DNA of 35,793 bases from Bacteroidota bacterium (lineage in GTDB: Bacteria > Bacteroidota > Bacteroidia > Chitinophagales > Chitinophagaceae): NCBI GenBank assembly GCA_029560415.1, contig JAKQKY010000118.1, positions 1 through 35,793 on the forward strand. The letters run 5' to 3'. Made by a program: the position numbers and the translations under genes. The notes under the pieces were generated by a model. That model searched no databases. It worked only from the letters and a program-made list of their open reading frames with translations, and was not told where the DNA came from. Of this stretch, positions 13,865-21,783 are shown one piece after another (positions within the stretch are counted from its first letter, which is position 1; each line of letters begins with the position of its first letter).

Positions 13865-15733
13865 TCACATAGCTCTTCCAACGGGGTATAGCAAATAGCG
13901 TTCATCATAATATTTTGTTTTACTGTAAAACCAGGTCAGGATGGCAAATGGATCATTGGCAAATTTTGCGTCTTTCGCTTTCTTTTCTTCAAATTCTTTT
14001 TGCAGGGCGGGCGAATCTTCCAGCATTTTCTTTGCCATCGGCTGTATTACATAGGCTTCCATATATTCTGTACGTTGAAAAACGGCATTGAAAAATCCCC
14101 AACTGAAATAGGAATCTTTGGACGATGGTTCAAGCAACAGCATTGCCAGGTCGCCTAATGGCTGATCGGTTGAGATAAAAACTGAACCCGCCGGAAACAG
14201 CTGAGTATGCATTTCCGCCGTAGTAGTTGCATTTACCTGCATGCGGCCTTCAAAAGGTTTCGCTTCTCCATTTTCATTTCCAAATTGATATTCATTGATG
14301 CGATACATAGAAACCTTTTCTTCACGGGGCTGTGCAATGGTAGTCATCTGGATGCCGTGTAATGCAAGCCTGTTAATAACTTCCTCGCATGCAGCCGGTA
14401 CCCAATAGCCTTTAGGTCTTTTAACGAATTGAAAGGCTTCTGTTGACAGGTAATTGGCAATGTTCATCGAAACAGGCTTTCCCTGCCATTCAACATAACC
14501 TGAATGGGTAACCGAAGATTGCTGTAAGGCAGAAGCAATGCCAAGGAACCGGATGCTATCCGGGGCAGGAGCCAGGTTGTTTTGTTCACTTGTTTTGCTG
14601 TCGATGCTGATACGGTTTTTCATTTGAGGAACCTTCCATTCCATGGGAAGACTGTCGGCCCTGAAAGATTTATCCATATCCGTTAGTTTCCGAATGGTTT
14701 TACCCTGGATCGCCAAAAATTGCAGCGTGGATTCAAGCAAAACATAGGTGCCCAACACCCTTTGTTTATAAGGTTTTAAGGAGTGATTTTCTACCAGGAT
14801 AGAAGGCATATGCCGAAGATCACCATAACTATCCGAAAATCTCGGACCGCCGGTGACGATGATATTGCCTTCCGAAAAATCCCGTTCATTGAAAGCATTT
14901 AACAATGGACCTGGGATATGTCCTTTGTCCTGTAGTGATTTGTCTACAAAAGGCTTGAACTGATTCTCCAGCCAATCGCCGATGTTTACAGAGTAGCCCT
15001 GTTTGCCGAGCCCGCCAAAAGTAATGTCGTACTGGTAATCGGCGCCATCGGTTACATGAATATCCATGTACAGGCTGGGATTGTATTCATTGATCACATT
15101 GATAACTGAACGTATTTCCCTCGTATCCAATTTGGCATAATCGCGGTTGAGGTTCAGGTTTTGGGCATTGGTTCGCCAGCCCATGTTTTGCGGACCGCGT
15201 TGATTTGGGCGATTATATGGTGAAGAACGTTCATGACCATCGGCATTCAGGATGGGAATGAAAAGAAAGTTCACTTTATCAATAAGTGATTTTTTGTTGC
15301 CCATTGCAATATCCCTTAACAACATCATGCCGGCATCTTTACCATCAATTTCGCCGGAGTGAATTCCTGCCTGCGCCAGGAAAAGAGGCTTGCCCGATTT
15401 TTGTAGTGATACTGCCGTTTTAATTTTTTCTGTTGAAGCGATGATCATGTAGATCGTACGCCCCTCAACGGTTTTGCCGATCGAAACCATTTTTAATAAA
15501 GGAGAAGCGGACGTTAGTTTTTTAAACCAGTCCATGGTTTCAGCATATCCCGGGGTTGAATTAAAATTGGTTTTTTCAGCAGTGGTTATCCATGGATCTG
15601 ATGCTTTTGCAATGAGGGATTCGCTTTTGCCATGCCAGTCAATTACCGGAGGCAAAATAGATTGAGCTTTGCTGAAAGAAACCGCTAATAACAGGAACGC
15701 ATATAAGCAGAAACGGGAAGAATTCTTTTTCAT
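13865..15733 (-). CDS. Secreted M14-family zinc metallocarboxypeptidase
   Basis: The ATG at 15733 is chosen because it begins a signal peptide (MKKNSSRFCLYAFLLLAVSF-SKAQ); a further ATG at 15769 would only add 12 residues. The zinc ligands of the M14 family are visible: H125 and E128 in QAGIHSGEIDG, and H226 in DIHVTDG. Substrate-binding N196-R197 lie in NLNRDYAKLD, and E315 in SILVENHSLK is the probable catalytic glutamate. The catalytic domain covers about 55-350; the remaining 270 residues are a C-terminal extension common in Bacteroidota M14 proteins and unassigned. With 622 residues it would act in the periplasm or outside the cell on peptide C-termini or cell-wall peptides. Confidence 0.9.
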   Translation of the reverse strand: MKKNSSRFCLYAFLLLAVSFSKAQSILPPVIDWHGKSESLIAKASDPWITTAEKTNFNSTPGYAETMDWFKKLTSASPLLKMVSIGKTVEGRTIYMIIASTEKIKTAVSLQKSGKPLFLAQAGIHSGEIDGKDAGMMLLRDIAMGNKKSLIDKVNFLFIPILNADGHERSSPYNRPNQRGPQNMGWRTNAQNLNLNRDYAKLDTREIRSVINVINEYNPSLYMDIHVTDGADYQYDITFGGLGKQGYSVNIGDWLENQFKPFVDKSLQDKGHIPGPLLNAFNERDFSEGNIIVTGGPRFSDSYGDLRHMPSILVENHSLKPYKQRVLGTYVLLESTLQFLAIQGKTIRKLTDMDKSFRADSLPMEWKVPQMKNRISIDSKTSEQNNLAPAPDSIRFLGIASALQQSSVTHSGYVEWQGKPVSMNIANYLSTEAFQFVKRPKGYWVPAACEEVINRLALHGIQMTTIAQPREEKVSMYRINEYQFGNENGEAKPFEGRMQVNATTTAEMHTQLFPAGSVFISTDQPLGDLAMLLLEPSSKDSYFSWGFFNAVFQRTEYMEAYVIQPMAKKMLEDSPALQKEFEEKKAKDAKFANDPFAILTWFYSKTKYYDERYLLYPVGRAM

Positions 15734-15890
15734 TATTGCAGTCTTTGTATGGAACCGGGAAGATAACAACTAAATGCTATATAATATCTAGACTGCTTCA
15801 CATGCCAATCTGCTGCATTCAGATTTTGCTGATAAAAATAGCATGTCGGTTGCTCCTGGTTAGCCGGGAATATTTTTCCTTTTTAGAAAC

Positions 15891-16178
15891 TTACTTTTTT
15901 AGGCTATACTTTTCAGGTTTAGCATTTGTCCGAACTATTGTACCCCTGGCCTCCAGGTCTAGCTTTACGGTTTCACCATACCATTGTACACCTCCCTCAA
16001 AACTATCTTTTACAGACTGGTACAAAGCTTCCATTAGTTCGGTATGAGTGAGTTCTTTTTTGGAAAGAATTGCAAGCAATTGCTTTTTGATTGTTTCGTA
16101 CTTTTTCAATGAAATTTTCTTATTGGTTTTACCTGGCTGGGGGTGAAGAGTTTGAATTTGTTCTTCTTTTATTTTCAT
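15891..16178 (-). CDS. DUF6958-like small protein
   Basis: The 95-residue product begins at the ATG at 16178, 11 bases after the stop of the cupin gene; an in-frame ATG at 16211 would overlap that gene. It has KIKEEQIQTLHPQPGKTNKK, a helical middle (KYETIKKQLLAILSKKELTHTELMEAL), then FEGGVQWYGETVKLDLEARG and a last strand KPEKYSL. This pattern, a winged-helix-like fold without recognised catalytic residues, is that of the family I know as DUF6958. Function is unknown; a DNA-binding or regulatory role is conceivable from the helix-turn-helix-like middle. It is probably co-transcribed with the cupin gene. Confidence 0.68.
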   Translation of the reverse strand: MKIKEEQIQTLHPQPGKTNKKISLKKYETIKKQLLAILSKKELTHTELMEALYQSVKDSFEGGVQWYGETVKLDLEARGTIVRTNAKPEKYSLKK

Positions 16179-16189
16179 ATGATCGATGA

Positions 16190-16636
16190 TTATTTGTATG
16201 TAATTGTCCATGGCCCCATCGCATTGATCTGTATCGTAGCCCCTTCGGGGCCCACCATCACATAATGTTCCACATGGGCTGCATTCACATAAAAGCTGCC
16301 GGCGTTAAATGCTTTTAAACCTGGTGGTGTTCGCTCACTGAAACCAACGGAGATCGTCCCTTCCAAAACGGTTACTACTTCATCCTTTTCATGAAAATGT
16401 CTTTTCAGGAATTGGTTTGGTGGCAATTTAAGGCGTATCGCAAATGGACCTTCTTTTTTTATGTCACCGTATAACAAACAGAATGATGTTCCTTTTGGTA
16501 AGGTAGATAGAGTGTCAATCCATTTCATCTCCGTCGGAGTAAACTGGATACAGCCTGCAGGTAATGAAAATGATTGAGCAATTGAATGAGCGTAAAAGAG
16601 CATTAATGCGAATGAGAAAAGCAGTTTATATTTCAT
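16190..16636 (-). CDS. Secreted cupin-domain protein
   Basis: The start is placed at the ATG at 16636, where a signal peptide begins (MKYKLLFSFALMLFYAHSIA-Q). The frame is open for another 63 codons upstream, but that part is translated repeat DNA (locus R2). The mature ~127 residues form one cupin: LKLPPNQFLKRHFHEKDEVV gives metal ligands H-x-H with a following E, then VLEGTISVGF (first cupin motif end), and GSFYVNAAHVEHYVM with the second-motif histidines. Cupins of this sort bind a metal and may act as dioxygenases, isomerases or small-molecule sensors; the substrate is unknown. DUF6958 follows 11 bases downstream. Confidence 0.82.
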   Translation of the reverse strand: MKYKLLFSFALMLFYAHSIAQSFSLPAGCIQFTPTEMKWIDTLSTLPKGTSFCLLYGDIKKEGPFAIRLKLPPNQFLKRHFHEKDEVVTVLEGTISVGFSERTPPGLKAFNAGSFYVNAAHVEHYVMVGPEGATIQINAMGPWTITYK

Positions 16637-16972
16637 GTGTTTGAATTTAAACCATGGATGAATGGAAAACAAGATATAAAAAATGAATGGTAGAACAAAG
16701 GGATGAAAACAGGATACAGGATATAGGGATTTTGAAACACGGATGACACAGATATCGCGGATGATACGGATAAATGCTATTAGAACAAACGAGAAACCAG
16801 AGACGAGAAACAGATATAGATTCACGGATGAAACGGATCACGCGGATAACAAGGATAAATGTTATTAGAACAAACGAGAAACGAACAAACAAGAAACCAG
16901 AGACGAGAAACGGATATTGATACACGGATTTTACAGATAATCCCAATTAGTACACAACGAGAAACGGTTTAA
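16637..16972. repeat. Repeat locus R2: 85-bp CACGGAT/GAAAC composite unit
   Basis: This 336-bp gap holds no gene. Words recur with an 85-bp period: CACGGATGA at 16738 and 16823, GGATAAATG at 16768 and 16853, TATTAGAACAAACGAGAAAC at 16778 and 16863. A third CACGGAT at 16923 comes 100 bp after the second because of a ~15-bp GAAAC-type insertion. Within the unit are smaller repeats of (a/g)CGGAT and GAGAAAC. An open frame through it (peptide pattern VIRVIRFIRE) extends the cupin frame artificially. Confidence 0.8.
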
Positions 16973-17416
16973 TTATCTCAAATAAATACTCCTGCTCGGA
17001 ATTTTTACGACTTCTTTGTTTTCATCATAGGCTTCAATCTCATCCACGAAAACTTTATCACCTGGCCTGGATTTCTGTAGCATTTTATGGGTTTGCTCAC
17101 TGTACTTAGTGCCAACATTCATACTGGTTTCATATATCCCATTAGGCATGAGTAAAGTAATTCTGTATTGCTTGATGACATACATCTTGTGGTTAACGTA
17201 GTCAACGATTTCGGGATCGTTGAAAAACACTTCAAGGGCTGGTATAATGGTTTGTCCGAATCCCAAATGGAATACTGGGCTTGCACAATTTGATTTCTTA
17301 GTGGTATCCTGGAAAGATACTCTTGAAACAATACTTGATAACTCGTTAAACGGTAAAGCTGCGTTGCTTGTAAAAAAAATGAAACCGATAAGGATAGAAC
17401 TAAATAAGTATTTCAT
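16973..17416 (-). CDS. Secreted protein with a GldM C-terminal-like domain
   Basis: The ATG at 17416 opens a signal peptide (MKYLFSSILIGFIFFTSNAA); an ATG 7 codons upstream is also possible. The mature protein has about 125 residues. Its final part, MLQKSRPGDKVFVDEIEAY followed by DENKEVVKIPSRSIYLR, resembles the C-terminal strand pair of GldM-like and related Bacteroidota domains ('kaKpGdrv.idnIka...g..r.ip...f.i'). Full GldM is over 500 residues with a membrane anchor, so this is a stand-alone small domain rather than a type IX secretion component. Function is unknown. Its stop codon adjoins repeat locus R2. Confidence 0.6.
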   Translation of the reverse strand: MKYLFSSILIGFIFFTSNAALPFNELSSIVSRVSFQDTTKKSNCASPVFHLGFGQTIIPALEVFFNDPEIVDYVNHKMYVIKQYRITLLMPNGIYETSMNVGTKYSEQTHKMLQKSRPGDKVFVDEIEAYDENKEVVKIPSRSIYLR

Positions 17417-17459
17417 TTGAATCATTTTAAGGTACAAATAGTATTATTATTGTTGTCTG

Positions 17460-17549
17460 TTATTCTTCATGCAGCAGCATCCAAGAGGTTCCGAACCGGA
17501 AAGCTTTTTCGCAATGCCCGGGATAATTGAGATAGATATCGAGTTTCAT
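17460..17549 (-). pseudogene. Remnant of a PhnB-like VOC (glyoxalase-fold) gene with a large internal deletion
   Basis: A 29-codon frame between the amidohydrolase stop and the GldM-like gene. Its first 18 residues, MKLDIYLNYPGHCEKAFR, are the family-typical start of PhnB-like VOC proteins (which continue FYE..lGG). The last 11, FGTSWMLLHEE, fit the typical C-terminal end of the same family (rFGv.Wm). About 100-120 middle residues are missing and the frame is kept. It looks like an in-frame internal deletion, possibly between two 'RF' codon pairs. Alternative: a chance short frame, though matching both ends of one family makes that unlikely. Confidence 0.62.
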
Positions 17550-17555
17550 AATGAC

Positions 17556-19001
17556 TTAATTAAAACCAACTTTTCCTTTAACAGAATCAAATAATTTTTT
17601 TGAATGATAGCCAACGCCATTTTTAAAAACATATAGGATCTTATGCAGGTCAGTGATGTTTTTGGATGGATCCCCATCGATGATAATCAAGTCGGCCGAT
17701 TTACCTGCATCAATGGTGCCGGTTAGTTGATCAATGCCCAATGCAATGGATCCATTTTGGGTAGCGATCTTAATGGCTTCCAAAGCTGTGAATCCTCCCG
17801 CCTCTACCAATAATTCTATTGCCCGCCAGGTGCCATATCCTGCAAGTATGCCGCCATTTCCAGTTGGGTCAGTCCCCACCGTTAGTAAGCCACCCATATC
17901 ATAAAACATCTTTTCCATGCGGGCCGTTTTTGCAAATGCCTGGTCCATGTCTGTTGGAGCTTTCGCCGACTTGGCAATAACAAGTCTTTTTAAATAATAA
18001 TCCCTCGTGTCAGGCGACATTGAGTTGATGGCATCTTCATTTGGGTGTGGTTGGGTAGTGGTTGAACCTTCAAATACAGCTAAGGATGAAGTAATGCCCA
18101 CTTTTTTGTCTATCAAAAATTGAATGAATTGCTTTACACTGTCACTTTGAATGTCAAGTTTCGACAAAGATTTTATGGTCATGCCAGTAGCAGGACGTTC
18201 ATTTTCTTTTTTACCTTCAGCAAAATCGGAACTGGCTAAAAAACCATGTTCCAGGTTATCTATTCCAAGGGTAGCAGCTTCGCGGTAGGTAACGGCATCA
18301 AGATGAGCGGTGAGCTTTAATTTTCTTTTATGCGCAGCGTCTATGGCTGCTTTCAACGTAGGCTTATCTATACCAATATATGCTTTGAAAGACCGGAATC
18401 CCTGGTCAGCCCAATAATTTACAAATGCGGCAGCTTCTTCGGGTGTATTGTTTTCCTTCATTTGTGCAAAGCCAGCAATCTTCCCTTCAATATATGGGGC
18501 CGTGAGTTCTATAGAAGGGCCGGGTGTCAATCCAAGATCGATGTCTTTTTTTATACGGATATCGGAATAAGGTTCAATGCTGCCACAGGTTCTGATATTT
18601 GTTGCACCTGCAGCTAAATACAATCGGGGGAAACTAAAAGGCAATTGCCTTAAGTGAAGATAACGGGGTGTAATGGAGTGTGCAGAGATATACATGTGTT
18701 CATGCAGCATCACCAGGCCGGGCATGATCGCTTTACCATGCAGGTCAACAATGTTTGCTCCTTTGGGAAGGATAGCAGCAGCATCATCGCCTACCCAGTT
18801 TATTTTTCCCTGGCGGATGATGAGGGTCTGCTTTGGTTTGGCCGCATGTCCTTTACCGTCAATTAAGAGAGCGTTTGTAAATACTGTGATGGAATCATTG
18901 AATTCTATATACTTTTTAGTTTCATCACTGAATTTAATTTGTGCAAAGGACGATGAAGAAATAATAATTGCAAAGATGAAGGCCCGTGTAATTTTATACA
19001 T
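17556..19001 (-). CDS. Secreted amidohydrolase (imidazolonepropionase / prolidase-like family)
   Basis: The ATG at 19001 begins a signal peptide (MYKITRAFIFAIIISSSSFA-Q); an earlier ATG at 19064 would overlap the upstream gene. The 481-residue product is a metal-dependent TIM-barrel hydrolase: H100 and H102 in MLHEHMY, K206 in SFKAYIG (possible carbamylated lysine), H233 in LTAHLD, H252 in NLEHGF and D378 in TVGTDPTGNGG. The family includes periplasmic Xaa-Pro or cyclic-amide hydrolases; which bond is cut here cannot be told. Two NTF2-like genes lie directly upstream with gaps of 10 and 36 bases, so all three form an operon. Confidence 0.9.
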   Translation of the reverse strand: MYKITRAFIFAIIISSSSFAQIKFSDETKKYIEFNDSITVFTNALLIDGKGHAAKPKQTLIIRQGKINWVGDDAAAILPKGANIVDLHGKAIMPGLVMLHEHMYISAHSITPRYLHLRQLPFSFPRLYLAAGATNIRTCGSIEPYSDIRIKKDIDLGLTPGPSIELTAPYIEGKIAGFAQMKENNTPEEAAAFVNYWADQGFRSFKAYIGIDKPTLKAAIDAAHKRKLKLTAHLDAVTYREAATLGIDNLEHGFLASSDFAEGKKENERPATGMTIKSLSKLDIQSDSVKQFIQFLIDKKVGITSSLAVFEGSTTTQPHPNEDAINSMSPDTRDYYLKRLVIAKSAKAPTDMDQAFAKTARMEKMFYDMGGLLTVGTDPTGNGGILAGYGTWRAIELLVEAGGFTALEAIKIATQNGSIALGIDQLTGTIDAGKSADLIIIDGDPSKNITDLHKILYVFKNGVGYHSKKLFDSVKGKVGFN

Positions 19002-19011
19002 GTATTTCTTT

Positions 19012-19461
19012 TTAAGTTCTTTTGATAAGGGTTGAATGCAATACGTTAATTCTCCATTTTTCATTTACTTTCTGTAGTACTACCGTTTCTAACCAATAAA
19101 CATTTGACTGTTTGCCATTTCTGATTATGTCTGAATGAAGATGATAGGTTGCCCAGGCGGTATGCCCATCAACAGTTGTGCTGACAAATTCAAAAGTGTT
19201 GCTCCGCTTGAAATCAGTAGCTGTATTAAGCGTAATTGCTTTGAGGATTAGGGTATCCGCATTCCATATACTACCGTTTTCGAATAAGGTTATGTCTTGT
19301 GTACAGCTATTTTTCAGGCTTACCGAATCCCTGTTTGATAAGGCTTCAAAAAGGTTAATTACTATTTGTTGTACGGCCTGCTGATCTTTAGTCCAGGAAG
19401 TTTGCGCCTGTATCAAAGCAGAAAATAGGAGGAATAAGAACAGGAGCGAAGTTTTTTTCAA
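19012..19461 (-). CDS. Secreted NTF2-like (DUF4440/SnoaL-type) protein
   Basis: A 149-residue protein with a signal peptide (MKKTSLLFLFLLFSALIQA-Q). The rest has the NTF2-like order: helix QQAVQQIVINLFEALSNRDSV, strand DITLFENGS, strand NTFEFVSTTVDGHTAWATYH and the closing NEKWRINVLHSTLIKR, where 'W.I..lhst' is the typical last strand of the DUF4440/SnoaL-like family. No catalytic residues can be claimed. It lies 10 bases upstream of the amidohydrolase start and 36 bases downstream of another NTF2-like gene. Confidence 0.78.
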   Translation of the reverse strand: MKKTSLLFLFLLFSALIQAQTSWTKDQQAVQQIVINLFEALSNRDSVSLKNSCTQDITLFENGSIWNADTLILKAITLNTATDFKRSNTFEFVSTTVDGHTAWATYHLHSDIIRNGKQSNVYWLETVVLQKVNEKWRINVLHSTLIKRT

Positions 19462-19497
19462 TGTTGAGGGTTTAATAAGCTATTGTGTGGAATTGAA

Positions 19498-19860
19498 TTA
19501 ATTATTATTTACCAACTCAATATCCATGGTTTTTATTAAGTCATGCTCAAAAGAATAGACATGTTTCACTTTACCATCAAACATTACCTGTCCAGCCAAA
19601 TCTTTTACATGTTGATGAACCTCCACTTCAAGGTTTCCATTTGGTCTTTCTGTAAATCCTGTTGGTTCAACATGGGGATTGATCTCTTTCCATTGTCTTG
19701 TCCAGTATGCTTTTATTTCATCATGACCGCTGATATAGCCGCCTTCCCAGGCTTTTGACCATTGCACATCAGGTTGCATGGTGGAAAGGGCTTTGTCAAT
19801 GTCTCTTTCATTGAAGGAGGCATAGGCTTTCTTAATCAGGGCTTCTAATGTTGTCGGCAT
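19498..19860 (-). CDS. Cytosolic NTF2-like (SnoaL-like) protein
   Basis: A 120-residue protein without a signal peptide. It starts with the helix TTLEALIKKAYASFNERDID and continues ALSTMQPDVQWSKAWEGGYI, GHDEIKAYWTRQWKEINPHV and a final beta sheet EVEVHQHVKDLAGQVMFDGK. The 'yy..fN..D...l......dv.w.......' and 'G.dei..yw..qw' patterns are those of SnoaL-like ketosteroid-isomerase-fold proteins. It is the first gene of the three-gene cluster with a secreted NTF2-like protein and an amidohydrolase. Ligand is unknown. Confidence 0.8.
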   Translation of the reverse strand: MPTTLEALIKKAYASFNERDIDKALSTMQPDVQWSKAWEGGYISGHDEIKAYWTRQWKEINPHVEPTGFTERPNGNLEVEVHQHVKDLAGQVMFDGKVKHVYSFEHDLIKTMDIELVNNN

Positions 19861-20084
19861 AAATATATTTTTTGATGTTTGAATCCTAAGTTTACGGAGT
19901 TAAAAGTATTCACTTGCTGTCGGATGATTGTTTTGTTATTCTTTCACAATAATATATTAAAGAAACGAAATATTATGATAACGACCAAGCTGTTTCATCC
20001 AAGGAAATGGGTGGTATAAACTGGCATGATACTGGTCTTATTGATTAACGATTCACAACATTATACAATTAAAAAAAACAGATT

Positions 20085-20630
20085 ATGGCCACAAAAACAA
20101 AGACTGCAGGCAAGGCAAAAGTTCCCGCCAAGAAAGGTGCTGCAAAGCAATTGGAAGATCTATTTGAAGACGGTTTGAAAGATATTTATTGGGCAGAAAA
20201 GGCACTCACCAAAGCATTGCCCAAGATGGGTAAGAATGCCAGTTCACCTGAACTGAAAAAAGCCATTGCCGACCACCTTACACAAACTGTAGAACATGTT
20301 ACACGTTTGGAAAAATGTTTTGCAGCGATAGGTAAAAAGGCAGTTGCAAAAAAATGTGATGCTATGGCAGGGTTATTAAAAGAAGGAGAGGGGATATTAG
20401 AAGAAACAGAACCGGGTTCAGTAAGAGATGCGGGTATCATTGCTGCCTCACAAAAAGTAGAGCACTATGAAATAGCTACCTACGGTACCCTGGCTGCATT
20501 TGCTAAAGTACTGAATCAAAAATCCGCATTAGCGCTTTTATTAAAAACACTTGCGGAAGAAAAGAAATGCGATGAACTGTTGACGTCGATTGCAGATACG
20601 GCATTGAATACGGAAGCGATTAAGAACTGA
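20085..20630 (+). CDS. DUF892 (YciE/YciF) ferritin-like protein with a Lys-rich N-terminal tail
   Basis: A 181-residue cytosolic protein. Residues 23-180 match the DUF892 family of di-iron four-helix ferritin-like proteins: LEDLFEDGLKDIYWAEKALT, then a helix with DHLTQTVEHVTRLEKCF, KKCDAMAGLLKEGEGIL and SQKVEHYEIATYGTL, each carrying the helix Glu/His positions expected to bind iron. The family is stress-related (osmotic and general stress); its exact activity is not settled. The first ~21 residues are dominated by Lys and Ala (TKTKTAGKAKVPAKKGAAK), a tail like those of Dps or histone H1-type proteins, not a usual part of the family. No TAnnTTTG promoter is visible in the 224-bp gap upstream, so another sigma factor may be used. 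Confidence 0.9.
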   Translation: MATKTKTAGKAKVPAKKGAAKQLEDLFEDGLKDIYWAEKALTKALPKMGKNASSPELKKAIADHLTQTVEHVTRLEKCFAAIGKKAVAKKCDAMAGLLKEGEGILEETEPGSVRDAGIIAASQKVEHYEIATYGTLAAFAKVLNQKSALALLLKTLAEEKKCDELLTSIADTALNTEAIKN

Positions 20631-20662
20631 GTAGTTTAGGGAAGGTTTATTAATTGAATAGG

Positions 20663-20695
20663 GAGGTTGTCTTGGTAAGGCGACCTCTTTATTAT
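20663..20695 (+). terminator. Intrinsic terminator of the DUF892 gene
   Basis: A stem of GAGGTTGTC with GGCGACCTC (20663-20671 and 20679-20687, with G-U pairs) is followed by TTTATTATT. It starts about 30 bases past the stop codon. The opposing gene ends at 20784, so it lies between convergent genes. Confidence 0.65.
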
Positions 20696-20783
20696 TGGAT
20701 CATATTCGGGTTCAAACAGGGAGTCAAAGAAAATTGCTTTGATACTACATGCAATTAATGGAAACACATATTGAATTCAATTT

Positions 20784-21632
20784 CTAATATTTCACCTTTG
20801 CTGAAATCAGGAATGTCCAATTTCCAGTCATGCTCACCCATTTCCTTCGATAATCTAATTGCCAGGCTTCAAGCATGTCTGAATTGGATTTCCTGTTTTT
20901 AAAAAATAAAAATGGACTGTACTGCGAAAGCCGGAATTTCTGACCATTGCTTTTCACTTTGACCTTACTTTCATTAGATGGAATGTACAACCACTCAATG
21001 CCTACAAAAAAATCTTTACCCGGAATAATGATATGATATTTTTCCAGGTTTACCTGTACATGTCTTTTCCCTGATCGTACTTCAATGATCGTATCTGCCA
21101 GTTCGTTGGATGGTTTACCGGTTACAGGATCCATATCATATACCCTGATCCTGAAGATTGAATTATCTCCTTCCTTGCAAATGTATAGTTCGCTTAATAA
21201 AGAATTTGCAATGGGTGACTGAAGATGCTGGGCTACCTGGGTGATTGAGCCTGATGAAGTATAACTGTTAAAGCCGCAATTTGCATAATCATTGAGTGTA
21301 TAGGAAGAAGAAAAACTACTTTTTAAAACAATATCGCTTAACTGAATTTTCTTTTCCGCAATTTCGAATTGGAATTTTGTTGGAAGATTATCTGCAGGGA
21401 ATTTTGTTGTCTCGTATCCTGCACTTGATATAATGATTGTATCAGTACTATTCTTTCGTATTGTTAATCTAAAGGTTCCATCCTCGTTGGCATTTGTTCC
21501 CCTATTTTCATTGATAAGACCTACAGTAGCATAGGGTATTCCTTGTTTTGTTGTTTTATTAATTATGGTGCCTTCAATAAAAGTTTGACAATTTATTGCC
21601 AATGGAAACAACAGTAGCAGGAGAATTTTCAT
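20784..21632 (-). CDS. Secreted protein with an N-terminal carboxypeptidase-regulatory-like domain
   Basis: The 282-residue product has a short signal peptide (MKILLLLLFPLAINCQ; the Cys could also be lipidated). Residues 17-100 form a CarboxypepD_reg-like domain: TFIEGTIINKTTKQGIPYAT, then NEDGTFRLTI and IIISSAGYETTKF, with the usual 'G.v.d..t..plp.A.V', 'dG.f.l' and 'GY....' marks. The remaining ~180 residues are a beta-rich region with FRIRVYDMDPVTGKPSNEL and GKDFFVGIEWLYIPSNE, seen in other Bacteroidota proteins carrying this domain, with no named function. No outer-membrane barrel follows. It is single, with about 150 bases of featureless sequence upstream. Confidence 0.8.
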   Translation of the reverse strand: MKILLLLLFPLAINCQTFIEGTIINKTTKQGIPYATVGLINENRGTNANEDGTFRLTIRKNSTDTIIISSAGYETTKFPADNLPTKFQFEIAEKKIQLSDIVLKSSFSSSYTLNDYANCGFNSYTSSGSITQVAQHLQSPIANSLLSELYICKEGDNSIFRIRVYDMDPVTGKPSNELADTIIEVRSGKRHVQVNLEKYHIIIPGKDFFVGIEWLYIPSNESKVKVKSNGQKFRLSQYSPFLFFKNRKSNSDMLEAWQLDYRRKWVSMTGNWTFLISAKVKY

Positions 21633-21783
21633 TTCAAATGAAATTTACAGCATAATACCTATAAAATGTACAATAAAGAATTCAAATGTGTTGAAGTTAT
21701 TTTTGATTGAGTCTTTACCGTCATACATTGAACCGGGATAATGATAGGGCTTAACGGTAAATGTGTATCTATCAAAAAAATGT

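Noticed and set aside
16647..16946. 99-residue minus-strand frame over R2
   Set aside because: It is repeat DNA in translation (FVLITFILVIRVIRF pattern), not a membrane protein.
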